Source: an uncultured Bacteroides sp.
Lineage (GTDB): Bacteria > Bacteroidota > Bacteroidia > Bacteroidales > Bacteroidaceae
DNA: 14,598 bases
NCBI GenBank assembly: GCA_900557355.1
Contig: USSR01000095.1
Coordinates: forward strand, 1-14,598
Direction: 5' to 3'
Below the pieces are notes generated by a model. It worked only from the letters and a program-made list of their open reading frames with translations. It had not been told where the DNA came from and ran no database searches. This document shows positions 7,988 to 13,872 of the stretch, one piece after another. The position numbers and the translations under genes were made by a program. Every line of letters begins with the position of its first letter. The first letter of the stretch is position 1.

Positions 7988-8942
7988 TGCTACTCAATAT
8001 ATTGTTAAATTCATGATTAAATAGGCCAAAATATGAGTTCTCAACCTCTTCAGCATCCCACTTATTGTGCCAATGATATGCGAATGCCCCCGGAAAGAAG
8101 TTTCTATAACTATTGATATTGGGGTCTTTATCATAACCTTCGCCGAATTCCTTGAAAAAGTCAGCAAATTCTTTAAAAGGCATTCCATCACAATATCCTC
8201 CCCAGAGAGGATCAAAGAAAGTACAAGGGTAATTTCTCAAATTTTCTAATTTCTTATCTTTGTAATCGAATAGTACCCAAGGCATTGCTGCCTTTCTTCT
8301 TTGTAATTTCTTTGCTAAGTAATTAGTTATATAGCTATTCTTACGTAAATATAGAATGGCACTGTTGGCATATGATTGGTATTCCCATGCATAGACAAAC
8401 TCATGACCTTTTAGTAGAGGGGTAAAGTCTTTTAAAAACATAACATCAAGATCGAAATATAGACCTCCATATTTGTAGAGAGAGATAATCCGGAAATCGT
8501 CACCTTTGGCTGCAAGATTCTTGGGTGCATTGATATATGTCTTAATTTTGCAAAAGGGAGTATTGCTAATTTCATTTTCAACGTTCCAGGACAATATTTT
8601 TATATGGCCTTTTAGTTCTTGTAGGTGTGGATTACTTTCTATTTGTGCATACCCATTTTCAGAGTCTAACCATAGCCATATTTCTATACTTTCCATATTT
8701 TGTGTACACAACAGACTCTTAATTGAGAAAGCTTGCTTGAGGCCAAAGGTGCCATGCCAGTAAGCGTGGAAAATTGTTTTCTCAGTAAGTAACTGAGATG
8801 ATTGTTCTCTTTGGATATCTGATACTTTACTCAGATATAGATCTTTACATTTTAAGATGTTCCAATTTGTATAACTGGGTTCCAAATTTTCAGTATAGAA
8901 CTCATTCTTCTTTTCGAAATAATGTTTTAAGCTTCGAATCAT
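7959..8942 (-). CDS. GT32-type glycosyltransferase with DxD motif
   Basis: A 327-residue enzyme of the GT32/Gly_transf_sug group (mannosyl- or galactosyltransferase-like, related to OCH1 and bacterial capsular sugar transferases). The key block is AAKGDDFRIISLYKYGGLYFDLDV across residues 144-167, with metal-binding D164 and D166. IFHAYWHGTFG (57-67) stands where the family has its opening His/Trp strand, and EIWLWLDSEN (87-96) follows. No signal peptide or membrane segment is seen. It is the first gene of the glycosyltransferase run, with a -7 element about 130 bases upstream, and its last 29 bases overlap the next gene. Donor and acceptor are unknown. Confidence 0.88.
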   Translation of the reverse strand: MIRSLKHYFEKKNEFYTENLEPSYTNWNILKCKDLYLSKVSDIQREQSSQLLTEKTIFHAYWHGTFGLKQAFSIKSLLCTQNMESIEIWLWLDSENGYAQIESNPHLQELKGHIKILSWNVENEISNTPFCKIKTYINAPKNLAAKGDDFRIISLYKYGGLYFDLDVMFLKDFTPLLKGHEFVYAWEYQSYANSAILYLRKNSYITNYLAKKLQRRKAAMPWVLFDYKDKKLENLRNYPCTFFDPLWGGYCDGMPFKEFADFFKEFGEGYDKDPNINSYRNFFPGAFAYHWHNKWDAEEVENSYFGLFNHEFNNILSSNEVQSIQKK

Positions 8943-9070
8943 ATTTTTTATGTGAAAATACTTGTCTTAATGCGATGGTTCTTAGTTGGTGACAGAATTT
9001 ATAAGTTTGGAAATAAGATATTTGCATAGTTGCTTTATGAATAATCCAAATCATATATTAGTCACGTGTA

Positions 9071-9078
9071 CAAAGGTA
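9071..9078 (-). promoter_or_regulatory. Bacteroides -7 promoter element (TACCTTTG) for the first glycosyltransferase transcript
   Basis: On the minus strand this is an exact TAnnTTTG match in the 195-base gap between the phosphotransferase gene and the GT32 gene. The predicted leader is about 120 bases, longer than the 25-35 bases of most other promoters here. No clear -33 element is seen. Confidence 0.55.
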
Positions 9079-9137
9079 AGGTATTTGTGGGTATAGTTGA
9101 TGAATATGGCTTAAAAAAGATATTTAAATACAGATAT

Positions 9138-10898
9138 TTATTTTTTGAAGTAGTTGAATCGTATCATCTCATCCGATATATCATAAGCTTCTTTTGCTAA
9201 GTCCACCTCCTCCGGTGTATAGCCTTCTCCTTCCACATTCATCTGTGAACCTACGGCAAAACCTTTCTTGTTGGGGGTGAGAATGCTTTCTCCAAGTCCG
9301 GTCCAGTAGTAATCGTCAAGCTGGAGCAGGTTCAGCAGGGTGGGATACATGTCTATTTGTCCCATGACCTTATCATAGCGCATGCTTACAGGAGAATTGA
9401 CAACGATGAAAGGAGTAAAAGGTTTGTCGGATACAATATCTTTGCCGCCGGGGCTTTCGCATAATTCCGTTCGATAATATGCCAGACCTTCGTGGTCACC
9501 CGTTATTACAATTAGTGTTTCTTTATATTGCGGAAGAGTTTTCAGATATTCTACGAATTTGCCGATTGCTTTATCTGTATAACGGGCAGTCGTCATATAG
9601 TCACCCATTTTTTCCGGAATGCCGGAAGAGAATGAAACTTCTCTCAATTGTTTCGGTAATATGAATGGAGCATGGCCGGAATAAGTAATGAGTTGCATAT
9701 ATGCATTTTCTCCTTTTTTCCATATCTCCCCCTTTTCTATTTTTTCTTGGCATTGTGCAAAGAACGAACCGTCTCCGGTGCGTTTGTGTGTGCCGAAAGC
9801 TTCAGTCAATTTAAAGTCATGATAAGCGATGATGGTATCTATGCCGAAACTTTGGGCTATGGGGCCTTGATTCCAGGTTGACAATTTATCAATGGTTAAC
9901 AGGTAGTTGCGTGAATGATTCTTTTCGCGCATGGCTTTCTGTAATGACGGATAAATATGATTGGGATATTGGCTGCTGTAAGTACCGCTATTGATGGGCA
10001 GTAATCCGGTGCAAAGCATGAGCTGTGCATCAATGGAACGTCCGCCTTTTACCTGAGTCAGTACGTGTGGAGCATAGAGAGTGGTAGAGTCTTTCAATAG
10101 TTTATTCATATAGGGGGTGATCTCCTGTCCCTCCACTTCTTTTTCTAACACCCAGCTTTCTAATGATTCTGCTAAAATAACGATACAATTGGTGCGACGA
10201 TTGGTACTATCGCTGATTAATGCGGCTTCATGTTTCGGCTTTGCACTTAACCATTCTTGTATTTTGGCTTCCAATTCGGGAGTCAACTGTTGTTGCGGTC
10301 CTATCAAGTCATAACATAGACTACCGAAAATCGTATAAATAGAAGGGCCGCTTGAACATAAATAGGCTTTATCACGATACTTCCCGTAAGCCTTTGAGAA
10401 TCCGCCTTTCATAAGGGTTACTGTTCCAAAAATACAGATAATAACTACAAGTATTCCTACATAAGGAAGAGCCCGAACCGGGCGTTTCAGATGTGATGTT
10501 TTGGTGCGTAGGTGAATTATAGCTGCTATAAGGGTGGATAATGGGAAAAGTGAATCATACCACCGGAGAGAGTCAATCACGCTACCTGTGAAATCGGCTA
10601 AGTTTCCTGATAGTCCATAACTGTTCAATGGTATAGCTGTATAGTAGGTCCTGAAATACATAAGGTTAGCTATCAACAGAAAGTCTAGTAAAAGCATGAT
10701 GAAAGTTTCCGTTTTCCACATTCGGAAAAAGGCATAGGGGATAAGTAATATAAACGTGGCTATCAGTTTGGTTGTATAACATTCAACTGTAGAAAGAGAG
10801 GCAAACGTTGTGGGAATACACCACAGAATGTCGAATAATATGAATTTAAGAAAAATAGTAACTCCAAATGTCAGTATGGACTTATCAATCTTTGTCAT
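9138..10898 (-). CDS. LTA synthase/sulfatase-fold membrane phosphotransferase
   Basis: The start at 10898 gives 586 residues beginning MTKIDKSILTF. A longer open frame to 10967 exists, but it would place a strong promoter element (10926-10933) inside the gene. About five hydrophobic helices lie in residues 9-164, then an extracytoplasmic alkaline-phosphatase-fold domain. Candidate active-site residues are E244 in ILAESLESW, the nucleophile S288 in GGRSIDAQL (Thr in LtaS), H409 in YSGHAPF, and D468/H469 in VITGDHEG. The family moves phosphoglycerol or phosphoethanolamine from phospholipids onto glycans or lipids. Gram-negative cells lack lipoteichoic acid, so an OpgB/EptA-like modification of lipooligosaccharide or a periplasmic glycan is more likely; this is inference. 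It is divergent from the ABC exporter gene. Confidence 0.9.
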   Translation of the reverse strand: MTKIDKSILTFGVTIFLKFILFDILWCIPTTFASLSTVECYTTKLIATFILLIPYAFFRMWKTETFIMLLLDFLLIANLMYFRTYYTAIPLNSYGLSGNLADFTGSVIDSLRWYDSLFPLSTLIAAIIHLRTKTSHLKRPVRALPYVGILVVIICIFGTVTLMKGGFSKAYGKYRDKAYLCSSGPSIYTIFGSLCYDLIGPQQQLTPELEAKIQEWLSAKPKHEAALISDSTNRRTNCIVILAESLESWVLEKEVEGQEITPYMNKLLKDSTTLYAPHVLTQVKGGRSIDAQLMLCTGLLPINSGTYSSQYPNHIYPSLQKAMREKNHSRNYLLTIDKLSTWNQGPIAQSFGIDTIIAYHDFKLTEAFGTHKRTGDGSFFAQCQEKIEKGEIWKKGENAYMQLITYSGHAPFILPKQLREVSFSSGIPEKMGDYMTTARYTDKAIGKFVEYLKTLPQYKETLIVITGDHEGLAYYRTELCESPGGKDIVSDKPFTPFIVVNSPVSMRYDKVMGQIDMYPTLLNLLQLDDYYWTGLGESILTPNKKGFAVGSQMNVEGEGYTPEEVDLAKEAYDISDEMIRFNYFKK

Positions 10899-10925
10899 AA
10901 TAAAGCGTATATTGATATCTGGGCG

Positions 10926-10933
10926 CAAAGGTA
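10926..10933 (-). promoter_or_regulatory. Bacteroides -7 element (TACCTTTG) that fixes the phosphotransferase start
   Basis: TACCTTTG on the minus strand matches TAnnTTTG exactly and is followed by GCGCCC. A TTTCG at 10951-10947, about 13 bases upstream of the element, is too close for a normal -33 and is only a weak candidate. Transcription would start near 10920, about 22 bases before the ATG at 10898 and downstream of the alternative ATG at 10967. The shorter protein is therefore the one made from this promoter. Confidence 0.7.
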
Positions 10934-11059
10934 CAATATATTTTTTCGAAATCATTCTGTAATTCATATAAATGACTCACAGTGTCCATTAATTGAGGGT
11001 TGCATAGATAAATCTCGTTAATATTAATTTTATCTTCTTCTTCTTAAATCTATTTCTTG

Positions 11060-11067
11060 TATCTTTG
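11060..11067 (+). promoter_or_regulatory. Bacteroides -7 element (TATCTTTG) for the ABC exporter
   Basis: TATCTTTG matches TAnnTTTG exactly and lies 26 bases before the start codon at 11094. The region upstream (11025-11045) is TTC-rich but has no exact -33 TTTG. Together with the opposite promoter at 10926-10933 it makes a compact divergent control region of about 130 bases. Confidence 0.7.
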
Positions 11068-11093
11068 TGCCCCTAATTCATTAATACCAAGCA

Positions 11094-12935
11094 ATGAGGG
11101 AATTTCTGCAACTGATGCGACGTTTTGTGTCGCCTTATAAAAAGTATATAGGATGGGCAGTCCTGCTCAATGTTTTATCGGCTGTTTTCAACGTTTTTTC
11201 ATTTACGTTATTGATTCCAATTCTGAATATCCTGTTTAAGACGGGTGATGGTTCACAGGTTTACCACTATATGGAGTGGGGAAGTGACAGCTTGAAAGAT
11301 GTGGCGATTAATAACTTCTATTACTTTGTCACCCGATTGATTGAAACGCACGGACCAACAATGACGCTTCTGTTCATGGGGCTTTTCTTGGCCTTTATGA
11401 CTATGCTGAAAACCTCTTGTTACTTCGGTTCTTCCGCCATCATGATTCCTTTGCGTACAGGAGTTGTTCGCGATATCCGTATCATGGTTTATTCCAAAGT
11501 AATGCATTTGCCGCTTGGCTTTTTCTCGCAGGAGCGGAAAGGAGATATCATTGCCCGTATGAGTGGTGACGTGGGTGAGATTGAAAACTCTATTACCAGT
11601 TCGCTGGACCTGTTGCTGAAGAATCCTATTCTGATTCTACTTTATTTCTCGACACTTATTATCACCAGTTGGCAGCTGACCTTGTTTACTGTAGTGGTGC
11701 TTCCCGGAATGGGTTGGTTGATGGGGAAAGTCGGCAAAAAACTGAAACGTCAGTCTTTGGAAGCTCAGGGCAAATGGAGTGATACAATGTCGCAACTGGA
11801 AGAGACTCTGGGAGGTTTACGAATCATCAAAGCCTTTATTGCTGAGGATAAGATGGTGGACCGTTTTACCAAGTGCAGTAATGAGTTGCGTGATGCGACT
11901 AATAGGGTAGCTATCCGTCAGGCTTTGGCTCACCCGATGAGTGAGTTCTTGGGAACACTTCTTATCGTATTGGTACTGTGGTTTGGTGGTATATTAATTT
12001 TGGGTAATGATCACTCTTCGCTGGAAGCTCCTACATTCATCTTCTACATGGTTATCCTTTATAGTATCATCAACCCGTTGAAAGAATTTGCGAAAGCAGG
12101 CGATAACATCCCGAAAGGTTTGGCTTCTATGGAGCGTGTGGATAAGATTCTGAAAGCAGAGAATCCTATTAAAGAACCTGCAAACCCGAAGCCTTTGCAT
12201 GGAATGAATCATGAGATTGAGTTTAAAGATGTTTCTTTCAGCTATGATGGAAAGAGGGAAGTTCTGAAACATATAAATCTGGTTGTGCCTAAGGGACAGA
12301 CCATTGCATTGGTAGGTCAGTCTGGTTCAGGTAAGTCTACCTTAGTTGATTTGTTGCCACGTTATCACGATATACACTTCGGTGAAATCAGGATTGATGG
12401 CGTTAATATTAAAGATTTCCGAATTCATGATTTGCGTGGTTTGATAGGGAATGTAAATCAGGAGGCTATCCTGTTTAATGATACATTCTTCAATAATATC
12501 GCTTTCGGTGTAGAAAATGCTACCATGGAGCAGGTTGTTGAGGCAGCGAAGATTGCAAATGCTCACGACTTCATCATGGAAACAGAACACGGGTACGATA
12601 CAAGTATCGGTGACCGTGGTGGCAAACTTTCCGGAGGACAACGCCAACGTGTCAGCATAGCCCGTGCCATCTTGAAGAATCCGCCTATCCTTATTCTTGA
12701 TGAAGCTACTTCTGCTCTTGATACAGAATCTGAACGTCTGGTGCAGGAGGCTTTGGAACGTCTGATGAAAACGCGTACCACAATTGCTATTGCCCACCGT
12801 CTTTCTACAATTAAGAATGCAGATGAAATTTGTGTGCTCTATGAAGGAGAAATCGTGGAAAGAGGTAAGCATGAAGAACTGCTGGAAAAAGACGGATATT
12901 ATAAACGCTTGAATGATATGCAGTCTCTGTCTTAA
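11094..12935 (+). CDS. MsbA-like ABC exporter, fused permease and ATPase
   Basis: A 613-residue half-transporter that should work as a homodimer in the inner membrane. Six transmembrane helices occupy roughly residues 18-335, with the typical intracellular loop HLPLGFFSQERKGDIIARMS (138-157). The ATPase domain shows Walker A GQSGSGKST (408-416), Q-loop Gln456 in NVNQEAILF, signature LSGGQ (512-516), Walker B ILILDE (532-537) and switch His568 in AIAHRLST, so it should be fully active. Length and layout match lipid A/glycolipid exporters of the MsbA group, which flip lipid A-core to the periplasmic leaflet. The glycosyltransferase neighbours support this substrate, but drug or other lipid export by the same subfamily cannot be excluded. 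It is transcribed alone from its own promoter. Confidence 0.93.
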   Translation: MREFLQLMRRFVSPYKKYIGWAVLLNVLSAVFNVFSFTLLIPILNILFKTGDGSQVYHYMEWGSDSLKDVAINNFYYFVTRLIETHGPTMTLLFMGLFLAFMTMLKTSCYFGSSAIMIPLRTGVVRDIRIMVYSKVMHLPLGFFSQERKGDIIARMSGDVGEIENSITSSLDLLLKNPILILLYFSTLIITSWQLTLFTVVVLPGMGWLMGKVGKKLKRQSLEAQGKWSDTMSQLEETLGGLRIIKAFIAEDKMVDRFTKCSNELRDATNRVAIRQALAHPMSEFLGTLLIVLVLWFGGILILGNDHSSLEAPTFIFYMVILYSIINPLKEFAKAGDNIPKGLASMERVDKILKAENPIKEPANPKPLHGMNHEIEFKDVSFSYDGKREVLKHINLVVPKGQTIALVGQSGSGKSTLVDLLPRYHDIHFGEIRIDGVNIKDFRIHDLRGLIGNVNQEAILFNDTFFNNIAFGVENATMEQVVEAAKIANAHDFIMETEHGYDTSIGDRGGKLSGGQRQRVSIARAILKNPPILILDEATSALDTESERLVQEALERLMKTRTTIAIAHRLSTIKNADEICVLYEGEIVERGKHEELLEKDGYYKRLNDMQSLS

Positions 12936-12964
12936 ACAGAAAGTTGAGATACAACAATGAGTTT

Positions 12965-13062
12965 TTGCCAGTTTTACCTACACTACCTACACTTAAGGGG
13001 GTAAGGATTTTATTCATAGTATGTTATGTGGTGTAGGTAACGGTGTAGGCAGGTGTAGGCAA
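12965..13062 (+). repeat. Long hairpin of CCTACAC/GTGTAGG heptamers after the ABC exporter
   Basis: The left arm carries CCTACAC twice (12977-12983, 12986-12992); the right arm carries GTGTAGG three times (13031-13037, 13043-13049, 13053-13059). TACCTACAC (12984-12992) pairs with GTGTAGGTA (13031-13039) for nine bases, and the outer heptamers pair for seven more. TTGCC (12965-12969) can close with GGCAA (13058-13062), and the loop is 38 bases. No U-tract follows, so it may be a non-canonical terminator of the exporter transcript, a binding-site cluster or an intergenic repeat. A further GTGTAGG is found at 13411-13417. Confidence 0.7.
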
Positions 13063-13159
13063 TTGGTTTGCTTGCACCGGCATTAGGACTGCTTCTTTCT
13101 CTTTATAATATAAACTAACATCTTATTGGAATACAGTGTTTTGCTGCTATCTGGTGCTG

Positions 13160-13308
13160 GGGAACTTGCGTTCCTGCACTTGGAAACTGGAGTTTCCTGC
13201 ACTTGGGAACGAGCGTTTCCTTTAATGGGAACTGTCGTTTCTCCTTATGGAAACGCTTGTTTCCCTTAATGGGAACTATCGTTTCTTTTCGTGGGAACGC
13301 TCGTTCCC
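13160..13308. repeat. Seven short palindromes in a 22-base tandem array
   Basis: Seven copies of GGGAAC-N4-GTTTCC or close variants begin at 13160, 13182, 13205, 13227, 13249, 13271 and 13293. The last five are exactly 22 bases apart; the earlier intervals are 22 and 23. Each copy has a 5-6 base-pair stem, and the central four bases differ in every copy (TTGC, TGGA, GAGC, TGTC, GCTT, TATC, GCTC). Spacers are 6-7 bases (TGCACTT twice, TTTAAT, CCTTAT, CTTAAT, TTTCGT). Because stems are kept while loops vary, selection seems to act on the palindrome. Function is unknown; a protein-binding array, a structured RNA or a mobile repeat are possible. The array lies between the ABC exporter and the promoter at 13398. 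Confidence 0.85.
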
Positions 13309-13332
13309 TCCTGGACGCCGGGGGGAGACACA

Positions 13333-13364
13333 CTCTCTGGAGAGAGAGGCTCTTCATCTTTTTT
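13333..13364 (+). terminator. Weak terminator-like palindrome with T-run
   Basis: CTCTCT-GG-AGAGAG (13333-13346) is a perfect short palindrome, followed 12 bases later by a run of six T (about 13359-13364). The distance between stem and T-run is longer than in a standard intrinsic terminator, so this is a weak candidate for ending transcription before the next promoter. Confidence 0.25.
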
Positions 13365-13374
13365 CACTTTTCGC

Positions 13375-13405
13375 TTGCTTCTTTCAAAAACAACTTCTAC
13401 CTTTG
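13375..13405 (+). promoter_or_regulatory. Bacteroides promoter (-33 TTG, -7 TACCTTTG) for the peptide-fimbrillin unit
   Basis: TACCTTTG at 13398-13405 is an exact TAnnTTTG match and TTG at 13375-13377 lies 20 bases upstream, the usual -33 spacing. This is the only promoter in the window with both elements well placed. The transcript would begin near 13411, giving a leader of about 275 bases before the 48-residue peptide gene. Confidence 0.7.
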
Positions 13406-13410
13406 ACAGC

Positions 13411-13427
13411 GTGTAGGAGTGCCTACC
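13411..13427 (+). other. Small hairpin at the predicted 5' end of the leader transcript
   Basis: GTAGG-AGTG-CCTAC (13413-13426) is a perfect 5-base-pair stem with a 4-base loop. It lies at or just after the predicted transcription start. It includes one more copy of the GTGTAGG word (13411-13417) seen in the hairpin at 12965-13062. A 5'-terminal hairpin could protect the transcript; this role is inference. Confidence 0.45.
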
Positions 13428-13460
13428 ATAATAGTTATTAAAATTTATTAGAAGCGTCTT

Positions 13461-13608
13461 GCTTCATTCTTGTTATCTGAAAAACCTGAGAAATTTTTCG
13501 AACACTACAAGAATGGCATTTAGACGGCTTCCGCGCTATAGCGTGGGGCTGATATGTCATTTCGTAGTGTTAGGGTTTTCTCAGGGCCTTCAGATAGCGA
13601 AGTGAAAC
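13461..13608 (+). ncRNA. Long imperfect hairpin in the 5' leader, putative cis-regulatory RNA
   Basis: Paired blocks, from outside in, are TATCTGAA (13474-13481) with TTCAGATA (13589-13596), then CCTGAGAAA (13485-13493) with TTTCTCAGG (13577-13585). Next come AACACTAC (13501-13508) with GTAGTGTT (13564-13571) and AATGGCAT (13512-13519) with ATGTCATT (13554-13561), the last with one G-U pair. The tip is the palindrome CGCTATAGCG (13534-13543). Weaker pairing, including G-U pairs, extends outwards to about 13461 and 13608. Internal loops are short and mostly symmetric. The promoter upstream and the peptide gene downstream make it a transcribed leader element. A mobile inverted-repeat element is an alternative, but I see no target duplication at its borders. 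Confidence 0.6.
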
Positions 13609-13685
13609 GATCAGTTCTGCGCTTCGTGTTTGTAATGGGCCCTGCATGGAACTGAGGAGGACCACAAAACAATTTTATTCACAAC

Positions 13686-13832
13686 ATGGATAATCAAAAA
13701 CGAGAAAAGTACGAATCACCGGCAGTCGAAGTATTGACGGTGGCAGTGGAGTATGGCTTTGCAGGTAGCGGCGGTGACAATGCCGATACGACATTGCCAG
13801 GGTGGGGGCATGAGGATGGCTATTGGGAATAA
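13686..13832 (+). CDS. 48-residue peptide of unknown function upstream of fimbrillin gene
   Basis: The open frame ATG 13686 to TAA 13832 encodes 48 residues. The N-terminal half contains YESPAVEVLTVAVEYGFA (9-26), a pattern I associate with very short Bacteroidales proteins (basic start, then a Tyr-x-Ser/Ala-Pro-x-Val-x-Val strand and a GFA segment). The C-terminal half is rich in Gly, Asp and Trp: GSGGDNADTTLPGWGHEDGY (27-46), then Trp-Glu. There is no signal peptide, Cys or membrane segment. It lies 40 bases before the fimbrillin gene on the same strand and after a long structured leader, so the two are probably co-transcribed. A two-part leader/core layout with a Gly-Gly at 29-30 recalls exported or modified peptides, but no processing or export gene is in view. 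Function is unknown. Confidence 0.7.
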   Translation: MDNQKREKYESPAVEVLTVAVEYGFAGSGGDNADTTLPGWGHEDGYWE

Positions 13833-13872
13833 TCCTCTTTAGTAATTACAAACTATTAAAAAGAAATTAATC

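Larger units (their letters stand above)
12936..13397. other. Gene-free region between ABC exporter and fimbrillin unit
   Basis: No credible coding sequence is seen here on either strand. It contains the GTGTAGG hairpin, the 22-base palindrome array and a weak terminator-like element, which are listed separately. The bases from about 13063 to 13159 hold nothing I can identify. Open frames that cross the array on both strands arise from the repeat, as explained in the rejected list. Confidence 0.7.

Noticed and set aside
7994..8215. 73-residue minus-strand frame within the GT32 gene
   Set aside because: It is another frame of the same strand inside a clear glycosyltransferase gene and shows no recognisable features.
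12342..12872. 176-residue minus-strand frame inside the ABC exporter
   Set aside because: It is antisense to the ATPase domain with all its motifs intact; a typical shadow of a well-conserved gene.
13160..13308. CRISPR array
   Set aside because: Units are 22 bases with 6-7-base similar spacers, far too short for CRISPR repeats and spacers, and no cas gene is seen.
13115..13357. Minus-strand 80-residue frame across the palindrome array
   Set aside because: Its amino-acid words (ETIVPIKGN, KETLVP) simply reflect the 22-base repeat read in shifting frames. The opposite strand is open for the same reason.
13203..13406. Plus-strand 67-residue frame (and the overlapping frame 13247-13441)
   Set aside because: These are two frames through the same repeat, each giving MGT/GN/LFP words, and they run over the promoter at 13398. 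Nothing suggests translation.
13461..13608. Invertible promoter of the Bacteroides phase-variation type
   Set aside because: Arms are imperfect and interrupted along the whole length and meet at a central palindrome, leaving no invertible segment. The promoter lies outside, and no recombinase gene is seen.
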